The notes: generated by a model not told the origin, from the sequence alone. A stretch of 50,692 bases of DNA from Flavobacteriales bacterium (GCA_002747105.1 PDSY01000018.1:1-50692); one strand, 5' to 3'. Shown: positions 9,314 through 18,326, counted from the first letter of the stretch. Translations and numbers: made by a program.

Positions 9314-10998
9314 TGCGTTCTTCTCTACTCTACTTTTTATTTATTATTTTCAGCCTTTTTTTAAAAGGTCAGGTGAGTGTTTTTCCTGTTGTTAGCAAAG
9401 AACGCCTTTATCTTAATAAGCCATTTCACCTTACATTTGTCGTTAAAATAAAAGGTCAGTTAGACACAGAATCTCCTCTTTACTTACCCGATTTATCGAA
9501 GTTTCAGGTAGTAGGAAGTGCATCTAATTATCAAACCGTCGTTAAAGGAAACGAAGTTGAGCATCAAAAGGTATATCAATGGGTTTTAAAGCCTTTGAAA
9601 AAGGGAAAATTAAAAATAGGAGTAGCCAAGATAAAAGTAAATGGTCAATTTTATTCTACAGAGCCTATTGATATTTTTGTCAATGATGTTAGCCCATCAA
9701 CGAATTCGTATTTGAAGCAAAAAGATAGTCCTATGACCATGGATGTCCTATTGGATAATTCGGAAGTGTATGAAAATCAGCCTGTTTATGGTAGTGTTAA
9801 AATCTATGCTACTAATCCAAATGAACTGAGACAAATTAAAAAAATCAGTTTCCCTCCTCAAGAAAATATAGCAATTCAGCAGGTGACTTACCGAAAGTCG
9901 AATGTACAAATGATGGATAATCGTCTTTTTGTTCAGGAGGTTGCACAGTTTGTGAGTATTCCTACTCAATCTGGGGAATTGGAAATTCCATCCATTGCTA
10001 CAAAGGCATTCAAAGGGCAAAAGCTTGTTTCTAAACCAGTGAAACTTAAGGTAAAACCATTGCCTAAAAATCCACCAAAAGGTTTTTTAGATGCTGTTGG
10101 CGAAGATTTTACCATCAATATTAGTTCGGATGTTAGGGGTAAAATGCTTGTTTCTAAACCGATTAATTTAAAAATTAAAATAAAAGGAAAGGGGAATTTA
10201 ACTAAAATGAAGTTGCCTAAAATTAAAGTTGCCAATGCAGAAGTCTTCCCTCCAAAAATACAACGAAATATTAGTGAAAATCCTAAAAATAGGAGAGGAG
10301 AGGTAATCGCACAATATGTGATAGTGCCTAAAAAATCGGGGAACTTAAAGATCTCAACAGAGGACTTTGCTTATTTTAATACGCATCATGAACGCTATAT
10401 GAAAGTGCCAATTTCGCCTTTAGTATTAAGCGTTGAGGCTAAAAAAGAAAAAACGATTTTTCATGATACCAGCGACTATTCTCCCCCAACTTTTCGGTAT
10501 CAGGACCAACAAAAACCAGTAAAAAATACGGAAAAAATATTTGATGGGAAGCTTATCTTACTCAATATATTGGCATTGATAATATTACTAATCGCTTTTT
10601 TCGGTTTTAGAAAATGGCAAAAAAATAATATTAAAAATAAGAATAATTCATTAGGGAATACTTTGGGTTCGGTCGAAGAATCAGAGGAAGAAATCAAAGA
10701 AAATTTTGAAAATAATATTCAAGATGATTTATTTTTTCTTAAAAAAATGAAGGACGAAAAGAAATACGAAGCCTTTTTTAAAGAAATAAATGAACTGGAA
10801 GATAAATGTAAAAATAAACTTCAAATTTCAGATTTACAGCAGTTTATAAACGAATCGTTAGGAGCCGAACAAGTTGAAAAATATCAAAAACTTCAGGAAA
10901 AAATACAATGGGAAAAGTATGCTCCACTCAAGAATGCTAAACAAATAGATGAAATCTATCATGCGATTGTTAAATTGTATTTAGAAATTAGCAAATAA
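9313..10998 (+). CDS. batD: BatD family membrane protein (aerotolerance locus)
   Basis: A 561-residue BatD. It has a signal peptide (SLLYFLFIIFSLFLKGQ), a long periplasmic region of Ig-like beta domains (VFPVVSKERLYLNKPFHLTF... PVYGSVKIYA ... SIPTQSGELEIPSIATKAFKGQK, typical of the family), one transmembrane helix at about residues 414-432 (LILLNILALIILLIAFFGF) and a cytoplasmic Lys/Glu-rich helical tail. BatD is required with the other Bat proteins for oxidative and envelope fitness in several Bacteroidota and spirochaetes; the molecular role is unresolved. It is translationally coupled to batC. The start follows the TAATG overlap; a TTG at 9307 is less likely. Confidence 0.88.
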   Translation: MRSSLLYFLFIIFSLFLKGQVSVFPVVSKERLYLNKPFHLTFVVKIKGQLDTESPLYLPDLSKFQVVGSASNYQTVVKGNEVEHQKVYQWVLKPLKKGKLKIGVAKIKVNGQFYSTEPIDIFVNDVSPSTNSYLKQKDSPMTMDVLLDNSEVYENQPVYGSVKIYATNPNELRQIKKISFPPQENIAIQQVTYRKSNVQMMDNRLFVQEVAQFVSIPTQSGELEIPSIATKAFKGQKLVSKPVKLKVKPLPKNPPKGFLDAVGEDFTINISSDVRGKMLVSKPINLKIKIKGKGNLTKMKLPKIKVANAEVFPPKIQRNISENPKNRRGEVIAQYVIVPKKSGNLKISTEDFAYFNTHHERYMKVPISPLVLSVEAKKEKTIFHDTSDYSPPTFRYQDQQKPVKNTEKIFDGKLILLNILALIILLIAFFGFRKWQKNNIKNKNNSLGNTLGSVEESEEEIKENFENNIQDDLFFLKKMKDEKKYEAFFKEINELEDKCKNKLQISDLQQFINESLGAEQVEKYQKLQEKIQWEKYAPLKNAKQIDEIYHAIVKLYLEISK

Positions 10999-11012
10999 GT
11001 GAAAAAAAAGAT

Positions 11013-11020
11013 TATTTTTG
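11013..11020 (+). promoter_or_regulatory. -7 promoter box of the MarC gene
   Basis: TATTTTTG, 23 bases before the ATG at 11044. It lies within the longer GTG-initiated frame and so favours the shorter start. Confidence 0.55.
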
Positions 11021-11043
11021 CCGAAAATTTAAAAGCGAAAATA

Positions 11044-11640
11044 ATGTTTCAAGATTTTTCTATTAAAGAAGTCCTAACTTCATTTATGGTACTTTTTGCA
11101 GTGATAGATATTTTAGGTTCTATTCCACTGATTGTAAGTTTAAAAAAGAAATTCGGAAGGATAGAGTCCGAAAAAGCCTCTTTAGTGGCGGGTGCGTTGT
11201 TGGTTACTTTTCTTTTTGTGGGAGAAACGCTACTTACTTTCATTGGGATTGATGTCAATTCCTTTGCAATAGCGGGTGCTTTTGTGTTATTCATCATTGC
11301 TTTGGAGATGGTCTTAGGAGTTCAAATTCAGCGTGGTGGCGAAGCGAAGTCTGCTTCTATCGTACCGATTGCTTTTCCACTGATTGCGGGAGCAGGTTCT
11401 TTGACGACGACCCTTTCTTTAAAGGCGGAATTTGCAACGATTAATATTATTTTAGGAATTATTTTAAATATTATTTTGGTCTATGTTGTGTTAAAATCTG
11501 CCAATTGGATTGAGAAAAAAATTGGAGAAGGAACAATTAAAGTTTTAGAAAAAGTTTTTGGAGTTATTCTTTTAGCGATTTCTATTAAATTATTCACAAC
11601 AAATTTTGCTCAAATTGTACAAAGTTATTTTCAATTTTAG
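11044..11640 (+). CDS. MarC family integral membrane protein
   Basis: A 198-residue, six-helix membrane protein of the MarC/YhcE family. Typical features are LFAVIDILGSIPL in TM1, a charged GRIESEKASL loop, FAIAGAFVLFIIALEMVLG, and IVPIAFPLIAGAGSLTTTL in the middle, which is the most conserved block. The function is unknown; the old link to multiple-antibiotic resistance in E. coli is not supported. The frame can start at a GTG at 10999 directly after batD, but those extra 15 residues are Lys-rich, and the promoter box sits inside them, so ATG 11044 is used. Confidence 0.85.
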   Translation: MFQDFSIKEVLTSFMVLFAVIDILGSIPLIVSLKKKFGRIESEKASLVAGALLVTFLFVGETLLTFIGIDVNSFAIAGAFVLFIIALEMVLGVQIQRGGEAKSASIVPIAFPLIAGAGSLTTTLSLKAEFATINIILGIILNIILVYVVLKSANWIEKKIGEGTIKVLEKVFGVILLAISIKLFTTNFAQIVQSYFQF

Positions 11641-11652
11641 TATTTTTGAACC

Positions 11653-11847
11653 ATGAAAACAATATATAAAGTCTTTTTAGGAATTTTTATCCTTTTTACA
11701 GCGATTAATTTTTATGCAATCGATTGGAATTTAGGATTTCTACATGATGAAAATACCAAATATGTCTTCTCTATTTGTGCGGGTATTATTGGGCTGATTT
11801 TCGTATTTGTAATGAACACTTGGAGTAAGTTGGGAATAAAAAAATAA
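11653..11847 (+). CDS. small two-helix membrane protein
   Basis: A 64-residue protein with two hydrophobic segments (about 7-24 and 38-55) joined by a polar loop NLGFLHDENTK, ending in a Lys-rich tail. No family recognised. It starts 12 bases after the MarC stop and is followed by a strong terminator, so it is the last gene of that unit. Confidence 0.6.
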   Translation: MKTIYKVFLGIFILFTAINFYAIDWNLGFLHDENTKYVFSICAGIIGLIFVFVMNTWSKLGIKK

Positions 11848-11872
11848 AAGGTTTTTTTCAGTTTTTCCAAGT

Positions 11873-11907
11873 AAAAAGCACCACTTTATTTTGAAGTGGT
11901 GCTTTTT
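11873..11907. terminator. bidirectional terminator
   Basis: A perfect 14-bp stem, AAAAAGCACCACTT with AAGTGGTGCTTTTT, around a 7-base loop. The A and T tracts serve both strands: the MarC unit from the left and the E2 gene from the right. Confidence 0.9.
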
Positions 11908-11927
11908 GTATGATGATGGGAGTGATA

Positions 11928-13235
11928 TTAGATTTCTGTATCTAAATCCCAATTTTGTAAATAATCGTGTACATGTTTTAGGAACATTCCTCCAAGAGAA
12001 CCATCTACTACTCTGTGGTCATAAGAATGCGACATGAACATCATATTTCTAATCGCGATTACATCTCCGTTTTCAGTTTCTAAAACAGCTGGTTTTTTCA
12101 CGATATTACCTACCGCCAAGATCGCAACCTGTGGCTGAGGGATAATAGGGGTTCCCATTAAATTCGCAAAACTTCCTACATTAGAAATGGTGTAAGTAGC
12201 ACCTTGCGTATCCTCTGGTCTTAATTTTTTATTTCTCGCTCTATATGCTAAATCATTTACCGCTTTGGTGATTCCTAAAAGAGATAATTGGTCTGCATTT
12301 TTAATCACAGGAACGATTAAGTTTCCATCAGGTAAAGCAGTTGCCATACCGATATTGATGTTCTTTTTCTTAATGATTTTATCTCCGTTTACAGAAATAT
12401 TAATCATTGGGAAATCCTGAATAGCTTTTACAATAGCCTTAATGAAAATAGGAGTGAAAGTCAGTTTTTCTCCTTCTCTTTTCAAGAAAGCATCTTTGTG
12501 TTTGTTTCTCCATTTCACGACATTGGTTACATCAGACTCGATGAATGAAGTTACATGAGGAGCAATTTGTTTTGCTTTCAGCATATTTTCAGAGATGATT
12601 TTCCTCATTCTATCCATTTGGATAATTTCTTCGCCTGCTCCTGCGGTAATCGTTGTTGCAGGTGTACTTGCAGGTGCAGAAGTAGTTTTTGGTGCGGTAG
12701 GTGCTGGTGTTGCTACTGCTTTTGTTTCACCTTTTGGTCTATTGGCTACAAATGCCAAAATATCTTCTTTGGTAATTCTACCTTCAAGACCACTTCCTTT
12801 AATTGTTTTTAGTTCTTCTTCGCTAATGTTTTCTTCGGTAGCGATAGATTTTACAAGTGGAGAAAGATAAAGCTCTCCTGAGAATTCTACTTTATTATTT
12901 TCTAATGGTGTTTCTAAAGTTTTTACAACTTCAGGTGCTGGAGTTTCTTCTACTACATTTGCTGTAACAGGAGTAGCCTCTGCACTACCTTCCCCTTCGA
13001 TTTCCAAAATAGCAATAGCTTCACCTACTTTGGCTACTTCGTCGGTATTTTTTAAAATTTTAACAATCTTTCCAGATACTGGTGTTGGAACATCGGAATC
13101 CACTTTATCCGTTGCAATTTCTACAACCGAATCGTCTTCATTTACACTATCTCCTTCGTTGAATAACCAAGAGATAATCGTTGCTTCCATCACGCCTTCT
13201 CCCATAGAAGGAAGTAGTAATTTATATTCTGCCAT
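11928..13235 (-). CDS. dihydrolipoamide acyltransferase (E2) of a 2-oxoacid dehydrogenase complex
   Basis: A 435-residue E2 subunit. An N-terminal lipoyl domain carries the lipoylated lysine in ATDKVDSD (Lys44); an Ala/Pro/Thr-rich linker follows, then a peripheral-subunit-binding domain (about 122-164, LSPLVKSIATEENI...GSGLEGRITKEDIL), a second Ala/Pro/Thr linker (about 170-200), and the catalytic acyltransferase domain with the HRVVDG active-site histidine near residue 408. The single lipoyl domain and the MGEGVMEATI start suit a branched-chain (BkdB-like) or 2-oxoacid E2 more than PDH or OGDH types, but the substrate is uncertain. E1 and E3 genes are not adjacent. LipA, which supplies the cofactor, is encoded at 42518-43396. 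Confidence 0.92.
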   Translation of the reverse strand: MAEYKLLLPSMGEGVMEATIISWLFNEGDSVNEDDSVVEIATDKVDSDVPTPVSGKIVKILKNTDEVAKVGEAIAILEIEGEGSAEATPVTANVVEETPAPEVVKTLETPLENNKVEFSGELYLSPLVKSIATEENISEEELKTIKGSGLEGRITKEDILAFVANRPKGETKAVATPAPTAPKTTSAPASTPATTITAGAGEEIIQMDRMRKIISENMLKAKQIAPHVTSFIESDVTNVVKWRNKHKDAFLKREGEKLTFTPIFIKAIVKAIQDFPMINISVNGDKIIKKKNINIGMATALPDGNLIVPVIKNADQLSLLGITKAVNDLAYRARNKKLRPEDTQGATYTISNVGSFANLMGTPIIPQPQVAILAVGNIVKKPAVLETENGDVIAIRNMMFMSHSYDHRVVDGSLGGMFLKHVHDYLQNWDLDTEI

Positions 13236-13258
13236 TTCTATATTTAATAAGATTTTGC

Positions 13259-13266
13259 CAAATATA
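13259..13266 (-). promoter_or_regulatory. -7 promoter box of the E2 gene
   Basis: TATATTTG on the minus strand, 23 bases before the ATG at 13235. Confidence 0.65.
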
Positions 13267-13324
13267 CGAAAAATGTTTTTTTTGATGAAAAAACACTGAG
13301 ATTATTTCGCTAGGAAACGAGGTT

Positions 13325-14146
13325 TTATTGAAACTCTATAACCATTTTGTCTTTTACGGAAAGATTAAACAGGGTTTTGGCTCCATTATTCGCACTGCCT
13401 TTATAGACATAAAAGGTTAGATAACCTTCTTGGTTAAAGAAAAATCCGCTATTTCCATGATATTTTGACTCTTTTTCCCAATGCGTTACAATATCGGTAT
13501 AATGTTGATGTATTTTGTTGAACTTTTCGAACCTCACCCTAATGGTAAAGGAATTATACTGCTTGCTTTTTTCCTCAAAAATACTACGACTAATATTGGT
13601 TACGACATCTCCAAAATGCGTTATATAGACGATATTTCCGACAATTCTATTTTTATTAATAATCACCTGAGGTGTCATTAGTTCTTTAATATGGTCTATT
13701 TTTTTACCAATCAGTTCTGGAAGTCCTCCTCTTTGCAGGTGAACAGCACACGGAGCAAAAATATCTACCGATGCAAAATTCACCACATCATCAAAACGGT
13801 TATTCAGCGTGATATGATAAATCGCTTCAGGTTTGATATGATGGAATAATAAACTAATCAAACCATTATCTGCACAAATGAAATAATGACCATCTATTTT
13901 CGCCACGATATTTTTTCTTTCCTTATGGTAAAAACTATCAACGGAAATAATATGCACAGAACCCTTAGGGAAAAAATGATAAGAATTCCTCACAATATGT
14001 GCTGCTTCCAACAAATTATGAGGGTCAATCTGATGAGAAATATCAATCACTTTGGCATCAGGATTTAAGGAAACGATACTGCCTTTAATGGCAGGTACTT
14101 GATAACCTTTGTTTCCAAAATCTGAGGTAAGTGTAATGACAGACAT
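13325..14146 (-). CDS. SAM hydroxide adenosyltransferase family protein (DUF62)
   Basis: A 273-residue member of the SAM-dependent halogenase / hydroxide adenosyltransferase superfamily. It opens with ITLTSDFGNKGYQVPAIKGSI, whose TSDFG aspartate binds SAM ribose in the family, followed by VIDISHQIDPHNLLEAAHIV, ISVDSFYHKER and ICADNGLISLL. Most bacterial members hydrolyse SAM to adenosine and methionine; true fluorinases and chlorinases are rare and carry extra loops that I do not see. It lies between pheS and the E2 gene on the same strand, with about 44 bases to pheS. Confidence 0.85.
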   Translation of the reverse strand: MSVITLTSDFGNKGYQVPAIKGSIVSLNPDAKVIDISHQIDPHNLLEAAHIVRNSYHFFPKGSVHIISVDSFYHKERKNIVAKIDGHYFICADNGLISLLFHHIKPEAIYHITLNNRFDDVVNFASVDIFAPCAVHLQRGGLPELIGKKIDHIKELMTPQVIINKNRIVGNIVYITHFGDVVTNISRSIFEEKSKQYNSFTIRVRFEKFNKIHQHYTDIVTHWEKESKYHGNSGFFFNQEGYLTFYVYKGSANNGAKTLFNLSVKDKMVIEFQ

Positions 14147-14190
14147 TTCTAATGAATATAAAAGTGAAAAAAGAGATTGAAAACAACAAT

Positions 14191-15207
14191 TTACAAATGC
14201 CCAAATTGCTCTAACATTCGTTTGTCATTCTCAAAAAACATTCTGATATCTCCCATTTGGTAAAGTAACATTACGATTCGTTCTATTCCCATTCCAAAGG
14301 CATATCCTGAGTATTTTTCGGTGTCGATATTTACATTTTTCAAAACGGCAGGATCTACCATTCCGCAACCCATAATCTCTAACCAACCTGTTCCTTTCGT
14401 GATTTTATAATCAGTTTCGGTTTCTAATCCCCAATAGACATCCACCTCTGCACTTGGTTCGGTGAAAGGGAAATAAGAAGGTCTCAATCTGATTTTCGAT
14501 TTACCAAATAATTCTTTTGTGAAAAACTGAATGGTTTGTTTTAAGTCTGCAAAACTCACTTTTTCATCAATGTATAAACCTTCTATTTGGTGGAAAATAC
14601 AGTGCGAACGAGCCGAAATTGCTTCATTTCTGAAAACTCTCCCCGGAGAAAGAATTCTAATTGGCGGTTCGTTATTTTCCATATATCGAATTTGCACCGA
14701 AGAAGTATGCGTTCTTAACAATACATCAGGGTTTTGCTCTATAAAGAAAGTATCTTGCATATCTCTCGCAGGGTGATATTCAGGAAGGTTTAGGGCAGTG
14801 AAGTTATGCCAATCGTCTTCGATTTCTGGACCATCTGCAGTTGCAAAACCAATGGATTTGAAAATGTCAATAATCCTATTTTTAACCAAATTAATAGGAT
14901 GACGAGAACCCAATTCTAATGGTGTTCCTGGTTTTGTTAAATCCTCTTTTATAACTGTGGTGTTCGATTCAAGGGCAGATTTTAAGGTGTCTATTTTTTG
15001 AGCAACGGCTTGTTTTAACGCATTGATTTTTTGCCCAAATTCTTTTTTCTGCTCGTTAGGAACTTGTTTAAACTGAGCGAATAAGTCGTTTAAGATTCCT
15101 TTTTTACCACTAAATTTGATTCGAAATTGCTCTATTTCGTCTTTATTCGTTGAGTGAAAATTATTTACTTCTGCTAAAAGTTGATCTATTTTTTCTAACA
15201 TCTCCAT
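14191..15207 (-). CDS. pheS: phenylalanyl-tRNA synthetase alpha subunit
   Basis: A 338-residue PheS, which with PheT charges tRNA-Phe. It has an N-terminal coiled-coil tRNA-binding arm (residues 1-90, [12 protein letters not shown]), then the class II catalytic core: motif 1 region [19 protein letters not shown], motif 2 [12 protein letters not shown] and [11 protein letters not shown], and motif 3 [18 protein letters not shown] near the C-terminus. pheT is not adjacent, a common arrangement in Bacteroidota. The start could be ATG 15207 or ATG 15201; both lie downstream of a TACTTTTG box. Confidence 0.95.
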   Translation of the reverse strand: MEMLEKIDQLLAEVNNFHSTNKDEIEQFRIKFSGKKGILNDLFAQFKQVPNEQKKEFGQKINALKQAVAQKIDTLKSALESNTTVIKEDLTKPGTPLELGSRHPINLVKNRIIDIFKSIGFATADGPEIEDDWHNFTALNLPEYHPARDMQDTFFIEQNPDVLLRTHTSSVQIRYMENNEPPIRILSPGRVFRNEAISARSHCIFHQIEGLYIDEKVSFADLKQTIQFFTKELFGKSKIRLRPSYFPFTEPSAEVDVYWGLETETDYKITKGTGWLEIMGCGMVDPAVLKNVNIDTEKYSGYAFGMGIERIVMLLYQMGDIRMFFENDKRMLEQFGHL

Positions 15208-15224
15208 TGATTTCCTTTAAATGA

Positions 15225-15232
15225 CAAAAGTA
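15225..15232 (-). promoter_or_regulatory. -7 promoter box of pheS
   Basis: TACTTTTG on the minus strand, 17 bases before the ATG at 15207. Confidence 0.6.
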
Positions 15233-15396
15233 CAATTTTATTCAGAGATAAGAAAAAAGTTGGAGGATAAAATTGGGTCAAATGCACGAAGTATTTATGT
15301 ATAAAAAATAAGAAGTAACCTCTTGCGTATTATTTTTCACATAATATTGGAGTTTCCACCAATGGCATAGATGGATTTTTTAGGAAAATACAGTGA

Positions 15397-15533
15397 AAAA
15401 TCCGTAAAATTGATATTGTTCGAGGCGGAGCGATAGCGAAGCAAGTTTTATCAATTTAGGATTTTGAACAAAATTTTTCAAAAATTCATCTGAAGCCTTG
15501 AACTTTTGGTTCTTTTGCTTCAAGGCAAAAGAA
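15397..15533. repeat. dispersed palindromic element, copy 1
   Basis: The pheS-yceI spacer (15208-15766) holds no gene. Its main content is this element. Outer inverted repeats AAAATCC (15397-15403) / GGATTTT (15459-15465) and TAAAATTGATA (15405-15415) / TATCAATTTA (15449-15458) enclose a GC-richer core with GTTCGAGGCGGAGCG. It is followed by CCTTGAACTTTTGG and the hairpin TTCTTTTG-CTTCAAGG-CAAAAGAA (15510-15533). The same order of parts, inverted, occurs at 30339-30491. Confidence 0.7.
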
Positions 15534-15621
15534 TGAGAAAGAATAAAATGCTAATTTTCAATTAATATATCTTTTGAAATAATATTTAATAATGCACAAT
15601 AGGTGTAATAATAGTTCTAAC

Positions 15622-15669
15622 CTTTGTTTATCATTGCGTTAATTTAAAAATTTCATGCGTTTAATCTAA
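15622..15669. repeat. dispersed repeat, copy 1 (CTTTGTTTATyATTGCGTTAA)
   Basis: This stretch reads CTTTGTTTATCATTGCGTT, AATTTA, then AAAATTTCATGCGTTTAATC. It is matched nearly base for base at 47261-47317, apart from an 11-base insertion there. It is non-coding; function unknown. Confidence 0.7.
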
Positions 15670-15710
15670 GGTGAAATTTGTTTAGTGTTAGTACGAAATA
15701 GACTGAAAAT

Positions 15711-15740
15711 AAAAAGCAGTCAGCTAAAAAGCCAACTGCC
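15711..15740 (-). terminator. terminator of the membrane protein-yceI unit
   Basis: Read on the minus strand, GCAGTTGGC pairs with GCTGACTGC (two wobble pairs) around TTTTTA and is followed by TTTTT. Confidence 0.75.
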
Positions 15741-15766
15741 ATTTGTTATTTGCTAAAAACGAATGA

Positions 15767-16411
15767 TTATTGAGTATTCGCTTTGATAATTACTTGAACA
15801 TTCAGTTCATCTTTGATGATAACATCTTTTACATCAGATTTATATTGTACTCCAAATTCTTGTCGATTAATGTTTTGTGGAGCTGTAGCGATTTCCAAAT
15901 CGTTTTCGTTCACACTTACATTGGCTTTAAACTGAATAGGCTTTGTAATTCCTTTAATCGTCATATTACCGTCCAAAATAGTATTGTAATCGGCATTTTC
16001 TTCCGCTGCTGAAACTTTAGTAATTTCATAAGTAGCGGTTGGGAATTTTTCTACCTCGAAGAAATCTTCATTTTTAAGATGACTATTCAGCTTTTGTGCT
16101 TTCTCTTCATCTTTAAGGTCTAAACTCGCCAATGTATTCATATCAGCCACAAATTTCCCACTTTCTAATTTTCCGTCTTTTACGGTAATATCAGCCGACT
16201 GAAATGTGATAATTCCAAAATGACCGCCCTCTTCTTTTCCTTTGAAAATTTCCGAACCTTTCCAATTGATTTTACTTTCCTCCTTATTGATATTGAAAGT
16301 AGCTCCCTCTTTGGTAGTTTCTACTTGATGAGATTCACTTGTTGGTTTTTTATCTTCAGTACAAGCGCTAAGCGTTGCTACTACTGCTAAACTTAAAATA
16401 ATTTTTTTCAT
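15767..16411 (-). CDS. YceI family lipoprotein
   Basis: A 214-residue lipoprotein with signal peptide and lipobox LSAC (Cys17), then a YceI lipocalin-like beta barrel (about residues 36-212): INWKGSEIFKGKEEGGHFGIITFQSADI, SHLKNEDFFEVEKFPTATYEITKV and the GNMTIKGITKPIQFK block are characteristic. YceI proteins bind long isoprenoid or amphiphilic ligands in the periplasm. The gene starts 4 bases after the upstream membrane protein's stop, so the two probably work together. Confidence 0.9.
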   Translation of the reverse strand: MKKIILSLAVVATLSACTEDKKPTSESHQVETTKEGATFNINKEESKINWKGSEIFKGKEEGGHFGIITFQSADITVKDGKLESGKFVADMNTLASLDLKDEEKAQKLNSHLKNEDFFEVEKFPTATYEITKVSAAEENADYNTILDGNMTIKGITKPIQFKANVSVNENDLEIATAPQNINRQEFGVQYKSDVKDVIIKDELNVQVIIKANTQ

Positions 16412-16415
16412 AATA

Positions 16416-17282
16416 TTAAATGGATTTATTTTTTTTCTTTTTTCTTTTTTCTAAAAATATAATAATAATGAGTAAGATAATAATGACTGTACAGGCAATC
16501 ATTTCGGTAGCGTAATCAAATGGGTGAACCCAAATTTCTTTAAACACATCCCAACGCCCTAAGATTTCAACAAAATTCCAAAAAATAGTCACCGTAGGAA
16601 TCGCATAACGAATCGCATATCCCATATTGGGTTTTTGAAGCAATTTCCAAAATAGGTATAAGGAAAGGAGTAAAGAGCCATAGGCAACAAAATGCGTTAC
16701 TAAACTTTCATCACCAATTAATTTTTCATCATAGATGAATAAAAGCAAAAGGTAAAAAGTCCAAAGCATCATATTAATCTCCATAAAAGTCGTAACCGTT
16801 ACATTACGAGTGGAAGGTTTTATTTCTTTTAAATTGACTACTTTTACTCGTTTTTGTAACCAAGTGAATAGGTTGCAACCTGTTTTTGTTCCGAAGAAAT
16901 AATAAATCATAATAATCGTCCAAAAACCTATTGAACCCTGCATTACTCTATATTCTGGTTTGGTGGCTATCTCTCCCGCAATGTCAAAAATAGGAAGCAC
17001 TTCCATTCTTCCTGCATAATATACCAACGAAAATTCTACCCAACCTGTCCAAACAAATAATCCTGAAAACAATCCCAAAAGTGTGGAGTTAACTTGTTTT
17101 TTAGAGAGCATTCCTAAGATTAATAAGATTAATCCTAAAAACCCTAATCCTATGGCTGCTGGGAAAAGATAATCGTGTCCTAAAGTCTTTTCCATTACAA
17201 TCATTAGAGCATGTCCTAAGGGCATCGTAAGCAATACGATGATAAAAGCAAATATTCCTACAAAAGGCTTTTTAATTTTCAT
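16416..17282 (-). CDS. multi-pass membrane protein, partner of YceI
   Basis: A 288-residue protein with about eight predicted transmembrane segments: 8-27, 39-58, 70-85, about 115-130, 170-185, 195-215, about 235-250 and 262-280, ending in a Lys-rich tail. I do not recognise the family. A single GCNLFTWLQKR stretch and several Trp/Tyr/Glu residues in the membrane (WTGWVEFSLVYYAGRMEVL) stand out. ATG 17282 was used; the frame also opens at a TTG two codons earlier. Tight linkage to YceI (4 bases) suggests a shared membrane process, by position only. Confidence 0.65.
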   Translation of the reverse strand: MKIKKPFVGIFAFIIVLLTMPLGHALMIVMEKTLGHDYLFPAAIGLGFLGLILLILGMLSKKQVNSTLLGLFSGLFVWTGWVEFSLVYYAGRMEVLPIFDIAGEIATKPEYRVMQGSIGFWTIIMIYYFFGTKTGCNLFTWLQKRVKVVNLKEIKPSTRNVTVTTFMEINMMLWTFYLLLLFIYDEKLIGDESLVTHFVAYGSLLLSLYLFWKLLQKPNMGYAIRYAIPTVTIFWNFVEILGRWDVFKEIWVHPFDYATEMIACTVIIILLIIIIFLEKRKKKKNKSI

Positions 17283-17333
17283 AATCAAGGTGTAAATTTA
17301 ATATAGTTTATATTTATTCTAAATACATAAATG

Positions 17334-17341
17334 CAAAAATA
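17334..17341 (-). promoter_or_regulatory. -7 promoter box of the membrane protein-yceI operon
   Basis: TATTTTTG on the minus strand, 51 bases before the ATG at 17282. The remaining spacer up to 17688 holds a small palindrome (17424-17443) and the promoter at 17592-17623, and nothing else I can identify. Confidence 0.55.
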
Positions 17342-17423
17342 AGGTATTTTTACTTAAAATAGTATTTTTACTTGATTTTTTTTACCAAACAGTAAGGTGA
17401 AAGGTAGCAAGGTTATATTGTAG

Positions 17424-17443
17424 AGATGCAATGTATTGCTTCT
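17424..17443. repeat. short palindrome AGATGCAAT-GT-ATTGCTTCT
   Basis: A 9-bp inverted repeat with one mismatch preceded by TTGTAG. It resembles GTAGAGACGCAAT-type palindromes scattered through many bacterial genomes, an association from memory. Only one copy was seen in this window. Confidence 0.4.
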
Positions 17444-17591
17444 TTTACGGTTAAAATGTTTGATTTCGTTCAAGACTCTATAAAAAGGAAGTAGTTGAGC
17501 GAAGTTAACTAAATATATGAAATGGTTTAAATGAGATTTTCAAGGTGATATTGAGAAAGATTAATGTTGGTCTAAATCTGAAAAATGAGTA

Positions 17592-17623
17592 TTTGTTTAG
17601 TCTATAAAGAATAATTATATTTG
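17592..17623 (+). promoter_or_regulatory. full -33/-7 promoter of the 203-residue protein gene
   Basis: TTTG at 17592-17595, a 20-base spacer, then TATATTTG at 17616-17623: both elements of the Bacteroidota promoter at normal spacing. A leader of about 60 bases follows. Confidence 0.75.
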
Positions 17624-17688
17624 CGAGGAGGTTATCGAAATTAATAATAAACTTAATTAATCATTCGAAAAAAAAGAATGTTAGGGCT

Positions 17689-18300
17689 GTGAAAAAAAAT
17701 GAAATAAACGAAGTTGATTATATCGAAAGTTTAGGCAATTTGTTAGCGACGTACCGCTCTGATTTAATTTACATTCAATCATTTGCTGATTTTAAAAAAG
17801 GGGAAATATCCGAAGAGTTATTTCTCTCAAAAAAGATTGGTTCGTTTCAAAAATTTATAAATGATTTCAGAGTAGCAAGGAATATTTCAAAAGAAAAAAA
17901 ACATGAGTTTTTAAAAGATTTAATGCTTTGGGTAAAAAAAGGAGAAGCTGATAATGTCGATGAGTTAGCAAAAAAAATGTCAAAATCAGGTTATACGCAT
18001 GGAAAGGTTATGACATCCTTGTGTTCAAAAGTTTTATTCTTAAATAACCCCTATGAAATTGTTCCAATAGATCGATTAGCCAAAAAAACTTTAGGTTATA
18101 AGGGGAATAATTATTCAGAATTTAAATTATTATTAAATCAGTTTAAAGAAGATAATAAATTAAAAATTAATTCTTATTTAAAAAGTGTTGAAAAGTATTT
18201 GTGTGAAATCGAAATCGATTTTAATGAAAAAATACAAAATATAGAAATTATAAGGGTTAATAGATATCTGGATAAAATTCTTTGGACAAAAGGAAGATGA
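17689..18300 (+). CDS. unassigned protein, possibly with a DNA-glycosylase-like helical region
   Basis: A 203-residue, Lys-rich, mostly helical, cytoplasmic protein starting with GTG; the nearby ATGs are out of frame, and a complete promoter lies just upstream. I do not recognise it. The region SLCSKVLFLNNPYEIVPIDRLAKKTLG (split here as SLCSKVLFLNNPYEI and VPIDRLAKKTLG, about residues 110-136) is reminiscent of the SxxSKxLHFxNPxxxPIxD segment of uncharacterised helix-hairpin-helix glycosylase-like proteins, but no catalytic motif is evident. Its base composition is more AT-rich than the flanking housekeeping genes, which with the GTG start and RDD neighbour hints at accessory origin. Confidence 0.6.
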   Translation: MKKNEINEVDYIESLGNLLATYRSDLIYIQSFADFKKGEISEELFLSKKIGSFQKFINDFRVARNISKEKKHEFLKDLMLWVKKGEADNVDELAKKMSKSGYTHGKVMTSLCSKVLFLNNPYEIVPIDRLAKKTLGYKGNNYSEFKLLLNQFKEDNKLKINSYLKSVEKYLCEIEIDFNEKIQNIEIIRVNRYLDKILWTKGR

Positions 18301-18326
18301 AATATTGGTGATGAAATTTTTTAATA

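Noticed and set aside
11928..13235. Calling the E2 gene sucB or aceF
   Set aside because: The single lipoyl domain and the sequence of its start fit a generic or branched-chain E2; substrate cannot be read from the sequence.
13325..14146. Reading the DUF62 protein as a fluorinase or chlorinase
   Set aside because: It lacks recognisable halogenase-specific insertions; hydroxide adenosyltransferase (SAM hydrolase) is the common function.
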